Assembly: GCA_947472765.1 (NCBI GenBank)
Contig: CANJCM010000007.1
Coordinates: 41,404 to 105,403, forward strand
Direction of reading: 5' to 3'
Length of the DNA: 64,000 nt
From: Opitutia bacterium
GTDB taxonomy: Bacteria > Verrucomicrobiota > Verrucomicrobiia > Opitutales > Opitutaceae
In this document: positions 17,919 to 26,932 of the stretch, piece by piece
Position numbering within the stretch: the stretch's first letter is position 1
Layout: every line of letters starts with the position of its first letter
Program-made: the position numbers and the translations under genes
Notes under the pieces: generated by a model
The model's input: only the letters and a program-made list of their open reading frames with translations
Told to the model about the DNA's origin: nothing
Databases searched by the model: none

Positions 17919-18629
17919 CTACCTCCCGACCTCCGCCAGGCACGCATCGGAAAACGCCGGCCGCTTCCGCAGCCAGAGCACGCGACAGAGGCTGTTGGTC
18001 AGCGCCTCGTGCAGCGCGGAACCGAAATCGTAGGATCGATCGTCGTAACCCGCCGACTCGATCGCCGAATCCATGCCGAGCATGACGGCGAACAAACGCG
18101 CCCGCAGCGCCGGGATGAAGACGCTTTCGAGGTCCACGCTGGGATCCGCCAGATGCGCGGCACACACGTCCGCATCGCTCGTGTGATGCACGCGGCAGGC
18201 TTCGGGACGATCCTCGTAAATCGTGCAACGCCCCACCGAATCCAGCAGCGCACAGGGCTGGATCAACCGGACTCGGGCTTCGCTCGTGAGCCCCGCGAGA
18301 CGCTGCCGATGCGCGGCCGTCCGCTCGATGACACCCGCGAGCTGCTCGGGGTTGAAATGGGTTTGGATGTAATCCGCCGCCAGCAGCACTTCCTGCGCCT
18401 GAACATCCACCGCGACCTTGCAGCAATGACTGCACCCCGCCGAGCAGGCGATGCTCGCGCGGATTTTCGCCGGAGTCTGGACGAGCGTCTGTTCGATCGC
18501 CGCCATTCCCCCACGCAACACGCCGAAAATTTCCGTCGGCTCCTTCGCCGCGCGCAGTCCTTCCCCGGTGTCCACGGCCGTTTGAGCGTAGAGCTGCTGA
18601 CGTTGTTTTTCGATTGCGGGAGAAAACAT
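17919..18629 (-). CDS. YkgJ-family cysteine-cluster protein
   Basis: The family is defined by a CxxxCxxCC cluster thought to bind zinc or an iron-sulfur centre. It is seen here as CSAGCSHCCKV about 60 residues in, with further Cys in QPCALLDSVGRCTIYEDRPEAC about 60 residues later, the usual second half of the site. The protein is 236 residues with no signal peptide, so it is cytoplasmic. Its biochemical function is not known. It is monocistronic: the convergent dehydratase gene ends 294 bp away across three repeat elements, and the divergent hydrolase gene begins 150 bp upstream. Confidence 0.87.
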   Translation of the reverse strand: MFSPAIEKQRQQLYAQTAVDTGEGLRAAKEPTEIFGVLRGGMAAIEQTLVQTPAKIRASIACSAGCSHCCKVAVDVQAQEVLLAADYIQTHFNPEQLAGVIERTAAHRQRLAGLTSEARVRLIQPCALLDSVGRCTIYEDRPEACRVHHTSDADVCAAHLADPSVDLESVFIPALRARLFAVMLGMDSAIESAGYDDRSYDFGSALHEALTNSLCRVLWLRKRPAFSDACLAEVGR

Positions 18630-18779
18630 GGAGGCAGGCCCATCGCCTCACGCGGACCGGGAAAGGGCGATGCAAATGGGCGGAAGCGAGTGCCGGGGCG
18701 CCATCGGGATTGACAACCCGCGCTCTCCGTCGGGCTTTGTACCGCCCGCCTCCCCCACGGTCCGCTGCCCTCGATCCCC

Positions 18780-19661
18780 ATGCCTCTTCTCATCCGCTTT
18801 CTCGCCCTCGCCGGAATTCTAGCCTTGCCCGCCATGCTCCCCGCCCAGGAACAGTCCTTCGTCTCCAACGGCGTGAGGATTCATTTCGTCACGAAAGGCA
18901 GCGGAATGCCAATCGTGCTGGTTCATGGTCGCAATGGCTCCATCGACACCTGGATGTCCAACGGCGTGTTCCAGGAGCTGGCCAGGGACCACCACGTGAT
19001 CGCCCTCGACTGTCGCGCCCACGGCACGAGCGGCCGGCCGCATGACCCGGCGCAGTACGGCCGCGAGATGGCGCTCGATATCGTCCGGCTGCTGGACCAC
19101 CTGCAGATTTTCCAGGCGCATGTCATCGGCTACTCGATGGGGGCGATCATCACGTCCCAACTGCTCACGCTACACCCGGAACGCTGCGTCAGCGCCGTAT
19201 TGCTGGCGGGCGCGGGACGACTCGAATGGGACGAAACGGAGGAGCGCTTTTTCGAGCAGATGGCGCGGGAGGAAGAGCAATTTGGCTTCAGCCCGTCGCT
19301 GACCAAACGGCTCGCGCCCCCTGGCACACCAGACCTGACGAAGGAAGAGATCGCCCAGCGTTCGGCGGTCGCCCTGGCCAATCCCAAGAACGACTCCAAG
19401 GCGATCGCGGCTTTGACCCGCGCCGCTCGCGATCAGGTCATCACCCCGGCGAAGGCTGCGGCGGTCAAAGTCCCCACGCTCGGAATCGTCGGATCCGAAG
19501 ATCCCTCCATGCTGCGCCAGTTGAAGAAACTTAAGGAATACCGGCCTGCGATGCCGCTCATCGTCATCGACGGCGCCAAACATGGTGATGTGAGCAAGCG
19601 GCCGGAGTTCATCGCGGAAGTCCGCAAGTTCATCGCTCAGGTGGAATCTGCGGGGCAGTAA
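18780..19661 (+). CDS. Exported alpha/beta-fold hydrolase
   Basis: This 293-residue protein has a Sec signal peptide (LIRFLALAGILALPAMLPAQ) and one alpha/beta-hydrolase domain. The oxyanion motif is LVHGRNGS, the nucleophile elbow GYSMG (Ser119), the acid probably Asp in VGSEDPS, and the catalytic His in DGAKHGDV. HG(T)SGRP in the strand-4 region is typical of family members that resemble haloperoxidases or esterases. The substrate is unknown; it acts outside the cytoplasm. It begins after CCCC ATG, without a Shine-Dalgarno sequence, and a REPIN follows 12 bp after its stop codon. Confidence 0.9.
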   Translation: MPLLIRFLALAGILALPAMLPAQEQSFVSNGVRIHFVTKGSGMPIVLVHGRNGSIDTWMSNGVFQELARDHHVIALDCRAHGTSGRPHDPAQYGREMALDIVRLLDHLQIFQAHVIGYSMGAIITSQLLTLHPERCVSAVLLAGAGRLEWDETEERFFEQMAREEEQFGFSPSLTKRLAPPGTPDLTKEEIAQRSAVALANPKNDSKAIAALTRAARDQVITPAKAAAVKVPTLGIVGSEDPSMLRQLKKLKEYRPAMPLIVIDGAKHGDVSKRPEFIAEVRKFIAQVESAGQ

Positions 19662-19673
19662 GATGATTCGAGT

Positions 19674-19749
19674 GTGGCCCTGCCCGTGAGGGCAGGGAGT
19701 TCTTCTTCGCTTCGCAGTACGTCGTCCCGCTGCTCACGCAGCGGGCCAC
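19674..19749. repeat. REPIN-like inverted pair, family D
   Basis: Left unit 19674-19697: GTGG head, perfect stem CCCTGCCC/GGGCAGGG, loop GTGA. Right unit 19726-19749, inverted: GTGG head, stem CCCGCTGC/GCAGCGGG, loop GTGA. It fills the gap between two convergent genes, ending 11 bp from the next stop codon. Confidence 0.88.
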
Positions 19750-19759
19750 AACGGGCTTT

Positions 19760-20437
19760 TCAAACCGGCTCGTCTTCCCAACCGGGAACCTTGCGCCCGA
19801 GCATTTGCTCGAGGCTCTGTGGTTCGACTTTCGGATAGGGCACGCCGCGGTACTTCTCGATCTCGTGCCGGAACGCCATCACCGGCCCGGGGTAGCCGAT
19901 CAGCCGCCAACCCACCATGTCCGCATTTCCGCCATGAAGCGGATCGCAGAACATGCCTTCGAGCGTGTGCGTCCGCACCATCTGGAAAAACGTGGTCCGC
20001 TCGATCGCGATCAGCGCTTGATCCTGATTGGCCGCGGACAGCGCGGTGAAGTCGCCCAACTTTGCGATGCCGTCGCGGTAAATTTTCCGCGGGTTCGCCT
20101 GGCCCTGATAGCCGTGCTCGGGGATCGACTCGACCCATGGCCCCTTCGTGTAGCGATATTTGTCGTGGCCGTACGGCCCGGCCAGCTGCCGATCGATGAA
20201 GATGACGACACCGGCTTCGCGCGCGCCGGCCCCGCTGGCGTCCGTCGGGAAAATGCGCTCCGTCATCGCGGACACCACCGCCGCCTCCTGCGCCGTGAAG
20301 AACCGCAGCGGAATTTTCACGTCGGCCTCCGGCTTCGGCGCGTTCTGCCCGAACAGCGACTCGCCGGCGAGCGTCGAGGCGAGCAGGTAACCGCCGAGCG
20401 TCTTGGCCGGCAGGATCAGGAATTCGCGGCGTTTCAT
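19760..20437 (-). CDS. Gluconate 2-dehydrogenase subunit 3 family protein, Tat-exported
   Basis: This is the small (gamma) subunit type that accompanies membrane-bound FAD sugar or alcohol dehydrogenases and carries the complex through the Tat pathway. The 225-residue protein starts with KRREFLILPA, a Tat-like motif, followed by a hydrophobic run. The mature part has FFTAQEAAVVSAMTERIFPTD, the family's characteristic opening, and DARE-like AGAREAGVV then RTFF-like ERTTFFQMVRTHTLEGMFCDP. Its ATG overlaps the stop codon of the upstream GMC gene by 4 bp (ATGA), so both are translated together and should form one periplasmic complex. Confidence 0.93.
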   Translation of the reverse strand: MKRREFLILPAKTLGGYLLASTLAGESLFGQNAPKPEADVKIPLRFFTAQEAAVVSAMTERIFPTDASGAGAREAGVVIFIDRQLAGPYGHDKYRYTKGPWVESIPEHGYQGQANPRKIYRDGIAKLGDFTALSAANQDQALIAIERTTFFQMVRTHTLEGMFCDPLHGGNADMVGWRLIGYPGPVMAFRHEIEKYRGVPYPKVEPQSLEQMLGRKVPGWEDEPV

Positions 20438-22221
20438 ACGAGCTTCCCCGGGTTCTTGAAATAACGACCAATCAGCGCATCGGCCGACCGCAGCGTCAGT
20501 GAGAGCGCGGTCATGGTGGGATTCGTCGGCCCGGCATGCGGGAAGGCCGAGGCGCCGAGAACGAAGAGATTCGGCACATCCCAGTGTTGCAGGAAGGTGT
20601 TCACCACGCCCTCGCGCGGATTTTCGCTCATGATCGCTCCGCCGTGGAGGTGAGTCGTGGCGTACGACGCCGTCTGATACCGGCCGGAGCGCCGGCCCGT
20701 TCGCTCCGCGGGACGCTGGTAGAGCTTCGCACCGGAAACCCGGGCCATCGTCTCGGCCATCTGGTCCGAAATCCTGGCCGAGAAGTCGCGCATCCGCCGC
20801 TCATGGTCGGTCCAGTCGATCGTGGTCCGCAGCAGCGGGTCGCCCCACTTGTCCGTGTAGGTCGGATCGAGATCGAGGAAGTTCTGCCGATAAGCGAGAT
20901 GCTCCGCGGAGAAGCCGGGCCCGCCGCCCGTGCGATCGTTGTGCTCGATCGCCGCCTGCTTCCACGCCGAGCCCCAGTTGCGCGTCGTCGTGCCCGGGGG
21001 TGTCGCACCGAACGATGCGATCGGGTGTCCGCCGCCACCGCCACCGGTGAAGGTCCCGCCGCGCAGGATTTGGGCGTCCGGCTCGAGCCGGTTGAAGCCA
21101 TCAAAGTCCGAGAAGGCCATGCCCTGCCCGCCCGCCGCCATGAAGGCATTCATCTTCGTCGGATAAACCAGGAAGGCGTTGCCGCCGCCTGACATTTGAT
21201 GCGTGAAGTTGCGGCCCAGCGTGCCCTCGCCGGTCGCGGGATTGTAGGGCGTGCCGATCTTCGAGAGCAGGAGCGAGCGAACGTTGCCCGAGGTGAATGA
21301 CGACTGAATCACGAGGCTCGCAGGCTGGAAGCATTCGCGGCCCTGCTCGTCCATGAACTCGACGCCCTCGGCGTGCCCGTCGCGATGCACGATGCGGCGC
21401 ACCCAGCAGCCGTTGCGCAACGAGAAGGCTTTTTTCTGCTTCAGAATCGGCAGGAGCAGATTCGTCGGCTGCGCCTTCGCCCCGATCATGCAGCCGTAGA
21501 GCATGCAATAGCTGCAATACTGGCAGGCCGGCCGCGAGATGCCGTCGGGATTCGTGTAATCCGCCGGGAGCGTCGCCGCGGGATTGATGTAGGGATTGTA
21601 GCCGAGTTCGCGCGCGGCCTTCTCAAAGACCGTCATCGCGTAATTTTGCAGGTGCGGCCGGACCGGATACTCCTTCGAGCGCGGGCCCTCGAACATATTG
21701 CCGCCCGGGATTTTCCTCCCCTGCAGGTTGCCGGCCTTGCCGCCGATGCCCATCAGCTCCTCGACCTTGGTGTAGTAAGGCTCGATGTCCTTCCACGTCA
21801 CGGTCCAGTCCTGCACACTGAGATTCTCGGGGATGCGAGCTGCGGGAAAGCGTTCCTTGATCGCCGACTTGATCACGAACGTGTCCTCCGGGTACCGGTT
21901 CGCGACGCCGGTCCAGTGCTCGCCGCTGCCGCCGGTTCCGGTGCCGAGGCGGACATGACCCCACTCGCGCACCGGCACCGCACGATCCGCCGTCGTGTGG
22001 CGGTGCGTCACCGTCTCCTCCGAGATGTTCTGCATCATCCGAAACCGGAGCGAGAAATCCACCTCGTCCATGTCGTCCATGTAATCGAGCAGCTTGCGGT
22101 CCGGTCCGCGCTCGAGGACGACCACGCTGAGGCTCGTGCGCGTCGCGAGTTCCTTCGCCATCAGGAGGCCGGTGAAGCCTCCGCCGATTACAACCACGTC
22201 AACAGGCTTGAGGCGCTCCAT
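20434..22221 (-). CDS. GMC-family FAD oxidoreductase (gluconate/sugar dehydrogenase large subunit)
   Basis: This 595-residue flavoprotein probably oxidises a sugar, sugar acid or polyol in the periplasm. Seen are the FAD Rossmann motif VVVIGGGFTGLL, GTGTGGSGEHWTG, and the C-terminal GMC domain with HLHGGAIM and FPHAGPTNPTMTALSL. A Cys cluster C233-x2-C236-x2-C239-x4-C244 resembles the iron-sulfur site described in FAD-glucose and fructose dehydrogenase catalytic subunits, which pass electrons to cytochrome c. It has no signal peptide of its own; the Tat signal is on subunit 3, with which it overlaps by 4 bp. A diheme cytochrome gene lies 140 bp upstream and is the likely electron acceptor. 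The substrate is not determined. Confidence 0.92.
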   Translation of the reverse strand: MERLKPVDVVVIGGGFTGLLMAKELATRTSLSVVVLERGPDRKLLDYMDDMDEVDFSLRFRMMQNISEETVTHRHTTADRAVPVREWGHVRLGTGTGGSGEHWTGVANRYPEDTFVIKSAIKERFPAARIPENLSVQDWTVTWKDIEPYYTKVEELMGIGGKAGNLQGRKIPGGNMFEGPRSKEYPVRPHLQNYAMTVFEKAARELGYNPYINPAATLPADYTNPDGISRPACQYCSYCMLYGCMIGAKAQPTNLLLPILKQKKAFSLRNGCWVRRIVHRDGHAEGVEFMDEQGRECFQPASLVIQSSFTSGNVRSLLLSKIGTPYNPATGEGTLGRNFTHQMSGGGNAFLVYPTKMNAFMAAGGQGMAFSDFDGFNRLEPDAQILRGGTFTGGGGGGHPIASFGATPPGTTTRNWGSAWKQAAIEHNDRTGGGPGFSAEHLAYRQNFLDLDPTYTDKWGDPLLRTTIDWTDHERRMRDFSARISDQMAETMARVSGAKLYQRPAERTGRRSGRYQTASYATTHLHGGAIMSENPREGVVNTFLQHWDVPNLFVLGASAFPHAGPTNPTMTALSLTLRSADALIGRYFKNPGKLV

Positions 22222-22361
22222 GGGGTGCGCCGAGGTAACCGACCCAATGGATAAAGGGAAAGCGGAAATGGGTCACCGCGAGCCAACTGACGGACTTCGG
22301 ACACGGCGTGGGTGAGCGCAGACCCGCCGCGCCGGAAGCCTTTCCGGCCGCCGGCCCACGA

Positions 22362-23303
22362 TCAGCGCTTCGGATAATACACGCTGTCGACGGGCAGTTT
22401 CTCGATTAGAAAATCCCGATCCTTGAAAGGATACGAAGGCCGCGGATGTGAGTTGATGAAGGCGGCGAGGTGCTGTGACTCCGCATCGGTCAGCACGCCG
22501 GGGGTAACATACGGCATCGAATAACGGATGATGCCCGCGAGCGTATAGACGCGCGCCGCGCCGGCGCCGTCGTTCCATGAGTCCGCGCCCCAGAGCGGAC
22601 CGGGCTTCTTCTCGCCAATCAGCACCCCCTGGCCGTCCTCGCCATGACAGCTCACGCAGTGTTGCTTGAAGAGCGCCTCGCCCCGGGCGGGTTCAAGTTT
22701 TTCCATCGGAATCAAATTCGCCGCCGCGATCGCATTCTGGCCGCGCCAGGGCGGATTCTTGCCGACCTCGAATCCCTTCGAGAGCCAGGTGAGGTACGCC
22801 GTGACGGCGAGCACTTCCTTCGAGGTGGGCGTCGGCCCCGCCGGCCCGTTTTCGCCCCCGACGATACTCGTGGCGTTCTGGCTGCGATTGAAGCAATCCA
22901 CCACCCGATCGGTCAGGGTGTAGGTCCGGCCGGCGCGCCGGTTGTATTCGGGGAACATCCCCGCGATGCCCACCACGGGGAGGGCGCGTTCCCGCTGGCC
23001 ACCGTTGAGGTGACAGTTGTTGCAGGACACCTTGCCCGGAGTGAGGTGCGGAACCTGCCCCGGCGTATCGATGAAGATCTTGAATCCCCAGATGATGTCC
23101 TTGGACAACTTCGAGTCGTCCAGCGACGGATCCTTCAACGGATTCCAGGGAAACTCACCGACGGTCGCCACGGTGGCGGTCGAGGCAATCAACTGGGGCC
23201 GGCCGGCGGCAGGGGCCGGCGTCGCGGAGAACGCGCGGGAACACCCCGCACCGGCGAGTGCCACGAGAGAAAGCAACAGGGGCAGGAAAACGCGTGAAGT
23301 CAT
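22362..23303 (-). CDS. Diheme c-type cytochrome lipoprotein, TsdA-like
   Basis: This 313-residue protein has a lipoprotein signal (LAGAGC, Cys21) and two heme c motifs, CNNCH (94-98) and CVSCH (216-220). The region after the first heme (HLNGGQRERALPVVGIAGMF, PEYNRRAGRTYTLTDRVVDC) matches thiosulfate dehydrogenases of the TsdA type and the related SoxA fold, which oxidise thiosulfate to tetrathionate or the reverse. The DsrE-like gene next to it favours sulfur chemistry. However, it also lies directly upstream of the GMC/subunit 3 pair, whose usual cytochrome partner has three hemes. It may therefore be an electron acceptor rather than a thiosulfate enzyme. Location is inferred to be the outer periplasm or membrane surface. 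Confidence 0.87.
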   Translation of the reverse strand: MTSRVFLPLLLSLVALAGAGCSRAFSATPAPAAGRPQLIASTATVATVGEFPWNPLKDPSLDDSKLSKDIIWGFKIFIDTPGQVPHLTPGKVSCNNCHLNGGQRERALPVVGIAGMFPEYNRRAGRTYTLTDRVVDCFNRSQNATSIVGGENGPAGPTPTSKEVLAVTAYLTWLSKGFEVGKNPPWRGQNAIAAANLIPMEKLEPARGEALFKQHCVSCHGEDGQGVLIGEKKPGPLWGADSWNDGAGAARVYTLAGIIRYSMPYVTPGVLTDAESQHLAAFINSHPRPSYPFKDRDFLIEKLPVDSVYYPKR

Positions 23304-23363
23304 GGGAGCGGATCGCAGTCTGAAATTTTCCGGACGGCCGGGACGACGCCCAGCGTTCGTCGA

Positions 23364-24071
23364 TCAGGTGACCAGGCTGTAGCCGCGCTCCTGGGCGCGA
23401 GCCACGGTGACGATTCCGGCCGGCACCATCCGCGCCTGGGTGGGGCTGATGAGGTTGGCGGCAAATTCGCTGAAGACGTCTTCCGTCTTCTGACCCGTCG
23501 CCTCGGCCACGCCGCCGGCGACCGCGCGGGCGGCATTCGAACACACCGCAAACTGAACACCCAATTTCAGCAGGCTGTCCAAAGTGTTGCCGCGGCTGGG
23601 CAGCAAGCGGCTGGATTCGGCGGAATTGAAGAGATTCGAAGTGGGCGGCTGCTTGGACTTCGGATCGGTGAAACTCGCGCGCGCCGAGAGAATCGTTCCA
23701 TATTTCTCCCACATGTGATCGTTGAAGGCCAGGCTGGTGGACCGGTGCCGGGCAATGATCAGCACGGCGAGATCGCCCTGCTGCAGATTGTAATCGGTCC
23801 GGTTGGTCCGAATGAAGTTGTTCGCGAACAGGAGCGCATCGGCGAAAGCGTCGGACGCGATCGAATCGAAGACGATGCGGTGCCGGCCGGGCAGCTGGTC
23901 CAGCCAGTCGTCCTTTTCATGCCGGGCGGGTTGCCAGGGACCAGCCGCCGGGGTCTGGCCCCGGGCGGTGGCGGCACCGGCAGCGAGGGTGGCGGCAAAA
24001 GCCGCGGCGCCCGCGCTGAACCGCGTGAGGAATGAACGCCGATCCGATAATGCTGAGTTTGACGTGGCCAT
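23364..24071 (-). CDS. Exported DsrE-like protein
   Basis: This 235-residue protein starts with a Tat-type signal (DRRSFLTRFSAGAAAFAATL). The mature part follows the DsrE/DsrF pattern: an early strand RIVFDS, ALLFANNFI, the hydrophobic LAVLIIARH, LLKLGVQFAVCSNAAR with one Cys at the position of the reactive Cys of DsrE-type proteins, and the ending MVPAGIVTVARAQERGY, typical of the fold. DsrE-type proteins carry or transfer sulfur; periplasmic versions are poorly known. It stands 60 bp upstream of the TsdA-like cytochrome gene, so the two probably form one transcript. The start 24071 matches the beginning of the Tat motif. Confidence 0.78.
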   Translation of the reverse strand: MATSNSALSDRRSFLTRFSAGAAAFAATLAAGAATARGQTPAAGPWQPARHEKDDWLDQLPGRHRIVFDSIASDAFADALLFANNFIRTNRTDYNLQQGDLAVLIIARHRSTSLAFNDHMWEKYGTILSARASFTDPKSKQPPTSNLFNSAESSRLLPSRGNTLDSLLKLGVQFAVCSNAARAVAGGVAEATGQKTEDVFSEFAANLISPTQARMVPAGIVTVARAQERGYSLVT

Positions 24072-24225
24072 AGGGGGAACTCGGTTGGGGGTGGACGGGG
24101 GAGAAAGCAGGCGCGCCGTTCCAGCGGGCCGAGCCATCGCGGATTTCTTGCACCCGGCTTCGGCTACTGGCCAGACCATACTGCCGCGCCCCGTCGGAGC
24201 CGAAGCCCACGCGCTGACGCTGCCG

Positions 24226-24744
24226 TCAGAGTTCGCTGACGGGACGGCCGACCGCCGATTCGTAGGTCTCGTGCAACTGCACCGTCTGGCCGGCCCCGAG
24301 CCTTTGTCCGACCTGGGATCCCAGATACAGCAGCCCTCCCGCAATCAGCATCGAGCCGAGCACCCAGAGGCCCCACGGCGTTTCATGGATGAAAAACTGG
24401 GACGCCCCGAGCACTCCCGAGAAGATTCCGATCAGCCCGAGGATCATGTAGCCATACACGAAGCCCGACCAAATTTCGGCCTCCGGTCCGTAAGTGCCTT
24501 GAATGCGGGTGGTGCCGCTGTCCGTCGAATCGAGAACCAGGAACAGCCGCGGCGACCAGAAGCGCCGCTGCGCCTCCGCGATGTGCAGTCCGATAAATTC
24601 CGGAAACTCGTGAACTTCGAAACCAGGATTCTGCTTCGCGAAGGTCTGCACCAGCCGCGCGCGCGCCTCGTCGCGACTGAGCTGGACGATGTGCTCAAAG
24701 CACGGCCGGAGGCCGAAACTGTTCAAGCGGGGCGCCGGATTCAT
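24226..24744 (-). CDS. Small protein with two membrane segments, unknown function
   Basis: I do not recognise this family. The 172-residue form starting at 24744 has a soluble N-terminal half (NSFGLRPCFEHIVQLSRDEA, then FPEFIGLHIAEAQRRFWSPR and LFLVLDSTDSGTTRIQGTYG). Two hydrophobic helices follow, around GYMILGLIGIFSGVLGASQF and WVLGSMLIAGGLLYLGSQV, and a short charged tail. The pattern (a folded cytoplasmic domain with SP-L and GP-E-W motifs, then two helices) is typical of small PVC membrane proteins without assigned function. It lies 154 bp upstream of the DsrE-like gene on the same strand. The 303-bp gap 24745-25047 upstream holds only a degenerate REP-like unit at about 24893-24916. Confidence 0.7.
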   Translation of the reverse strand: MNPAPRLNSFGLRPCFEHIVQLSRDEARARLVQTFAKQNPGFEVHEFPEFIGLHIAEAQRRFWSPRLFLVLDSTDSGTTRIQGTYGPEAEIWSGFVYGYMILGLIGIFSGVLGASQFFIHETPWGLWVLGSMLIAGGLLYLGSQVGQRLGAGQTVQLHETYESAVGRPVSEL

Positions 24745-25047
24745 GAGGTGCGAACCGCGACCAAGGGCGACGCGGCGGGGTACTCTTGGGGATAGTACGC
24801 CGACGCGGATCGTCAACCGCGAAGCAGGCCCGGCGGCGAGTGTAAGGCCCTACATTCAAACGGTCCGGCTTCATTGCTCGGCTCAATGCCATCCCGCTGC
24901 TCACGCCCTTGGCTACAAAGCCAGGGAACTTGCCAGCCAGCGATCCGGGTTGCCCGGCGGCGCGAGGTTGGTCCAATCGCTCCGGGCCCGCGCCCGTGTC
25001 GCGACCGATCCGGCCAGCGACTAAATTCCCTCCCCTCCCACCCGACC

Positions 25048-26541
25048 ATGAACGCGTCCCATCCCTCCGTCAGCCGGCGCACGTTTCTCAAGACCTCAGC
25101 CGGACTCGCGGCCGGCGCCCTCGTCGCCACGCACGCCACGCCGGAACTCCTCGCCGCCGGTGCCACGTCCGGACCGCATCAGGCTACCGGCACCCGCATC
25201 GGCGAGATCACCTCCGACTCGGTGATCGTCTGGACGCGGCTCACGGCGGCGCCGATTCGCAATGGAACCGGCGAGGATTTTTTCGTGAACATCCGGCAGG
25301 TTTCCGCCGAGCAGTTGCCGAAGCCTTCGGGTCCGGTCGACACGCTCCGCGGCGCCTGCCCCGGCGCGGCCGGCCGCGTGCGTCTTCGCTACGGTACCCG
25401 CGAAGATCTCACGGACGCCCTCGCGACACCGTTCGTGGAGGTCGGCGCCGGCACCGACTTCACCCATCGGTTTGTGCTGCGCGGCCTGCGGCCCGGCACG
25501 CGGTATTTTTATGTGAGCGAGAGCAGTCGTCCCGGCGATGCGGAGCCCGCCGGCGTGGTCCGCGGCCGTTTCGAAACCGCGCCGGCGCCCGACGCCGCGG
25601 CGGACGTCAACTTCTGCGTCATGACCTGCCAGGGGTATCCGGATCGCGGGCACCCCGACGGTCACCACATCTATCCCTCGATGCTCGCGCTGCAGCCGCA
25701 GTTCACCTGCCTGACGGGCGATCTGGTTTACTACGACAACGATGCCCCGCGGGCCTTCACAACGCGGCTCGCGCGCTATCATTGGGAACGGATGTTCAGC
25801 CTGCCGCGCCTGCTGGAGTTCAACCGCCAGATGGGCACCTATTGGCTGAAGGACGACCACGACTCGCTCGACGACGACGCCTGGCCCGGCAAGCAGATGG
25901 GCGACTTCACCTTCGCCGAAGGCCTGCAGATTTTCCGGGAGCAGGCGCCGCTGGGCGGCGGTCCGAGCTACCGGACTTTCCAGTGGGGACGTCACCTCCA
26001 AATCTGGCTCACGGAAGGTCGCGACTTCCGGTCGACGAACACGATCCCGGACGGCCCGAACAAGACGATCTGGGGCGCGGAGCAGAAGGCTTGGTTCAAG
26101 CGCACGGTGGCCGCGAGCACGGCGACGTGGAAAATTCTGATCAGCCCAACACCCTTCGTCGGCCCCGATCGCCCGACCGGCAAGAACGACAACCACGCCA
26201 ACGCCGGCTTCCAGCACGAGGGCGACGAACTGCGCGCGTGGTTCAAGGCGAACGTGCCGAACAATTTCTTCGTCATCTGCGGCGACCGCCATTGGCAGTA
26301 CCACTCGGTGCACCCCGAGACCGGCCTCAACGAATTTAGCGTCGGCTCCGCCAGCGACGAGCATGCCGCGGGCTCACCAGGCGAGGACAAGCGGTACCAC
26401 AAGTTTCACCTCGTGAAGGGCGGATTTCTTTCGGCGAGCGTGAAGTCGCACGGTGCCACCAGTTCGATCGAGTGCCGGCTGCACGACGTGCACGGCGCGG
26501 TGGTGTATTCGTGGCAGCGCGAGCGGAACGTGCGCGCGTAA
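25048..26541 (+). CDS. PhoD-like alkaline phosphatase/phosphodiesterase, Tat-exported
   Basis: PhoD-type enzymes are calcium- and iron-dependent secreted phosphatases that cleave phosphomono- and diesters to supply phosphate. The 497-residue protein begins with SRRTFLKTSAGLAAGALVA, a classical Tat signal. An N-terminal Ig-like domain (ITSDSVIVWTRL) is followed by the metallophosphoesterase domain with MTCQGYP, TCLTGDLVYYD, the KDDHDSLDDD motif and WLTEGRDFRS, then a late CGDRHWQYHS that supplies metal-binding His. The start at 25048 sits after a CT-rich leader and matches the Tat motif. Together with the PhoA-type enzyme at 42.7 kb it points to scavenging of organic phosphate. A Pho box was not identified. 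Confidence 0.9.
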   Translation: MNASHPSVSRRTFLKTSAGLAAGALVATHATPELLAAGATSGPHQATGTRIGEITSDSVIVWTRLTAAPIRNGTGEDFFVNIRQVSAEQLPKPSGPVDTLRGACPGAAGRVRLRYGTREDLTDALATPFVEVGAGTDFTHRFVLRGLRPGTRYFYVSESSRPGDAEPAGVVRGRFETAPAPDAAADVNFCVMTCQGYPDRGHPDGHHIYPSMLALQPQFTCLTGDLVYYDNDAPRAFTTRLARYHWERMFSLPRLLEFNRQMGTYWLKDDHDSLDDDAWPGKQMGDFTFAEGLQIFREQAPLGGGPSYRTFQWGRHLQIWLTEGRDFRSTNTIPDGPNKTIWGAEQKAWFKRTVAASTATWKILISPTPFVGPDRPTGKNDNHANAGFQHEGDELRAWFKANVPNNFFVICGDRHWQYHSVHPETGLNEFSVGSASDEHAAGSPGEDKRYHKFHLVKGGFLSASVKSHGATSSIECRLHDVHGAVVYSWQRERNVRA

Positions 26542-26616
26542 CGGCCAGCCGAAAGGCCAGACGGACACCCCCGGAGCTTCGCGCCACTTCCTCTCCAAGA
26601 AGGGATCTTTCGTGTT

Positions 26617-26641
26617 GTAGGGGCGCGCCTCGTGCGCGCCC
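26617..26641 (+). repeat. Single REP-like unit, family C
   Basis: GTAG head followed by GGGCGCG/CGCGCCC around CCTCGTG, within the 390-bp gap between the PhoD-like gene and the convergent amidohydrolase gene. Confidence 0.75.
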
Positions 26642-26717
26642 GAAACGCAGCGGAAGGCGCGGACGAGCGGCAGGCCTGCACCGATTGGTGAACGTTCGGC
26701 TCGACGAAATGCAGCCG

Positions 26718-26821
26718 TGGACGTTGGGGGCACCGTCCCTCCATGGATTGCTTTCCTCGACGAGGAACTGACTGAAATCTGAACGAACCGCCTGCCATGG
26801 AGGGCGGGTGTCTCACCCGCC
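26718..26821. repeat. REP-like pair, family B, heads facing each other
   Basis: An inverted, partly decayed unit (about 26718-26744) and a plus unit (26796-26821: GGAG head, stem GGCGGGTG/CACCCGCC) have the same arrangement as the element at 4174-4281, including the CCATGG at each head. Confidence 0.75.
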
Positions 26822-26932
26822 GGACCTTTCACTGCATATTTCCCGCTCGAGAGGGGTACCCGGCAGGCCGGGGGGTGTTTTCCGCACCTTCCGCACAACG
26901 TCGGAAGGGCGGTTAACCTCAATCCATGCGCC

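Noticed and set aside
22362..23303. Standard triheme cytochrome subunit of gluconate 2-dehydrogenase
   Set aside because: Only two CxxCH motifs are present, and the sequence after the first heme resembles TsdA/SoxA rather than the triheme subunit.
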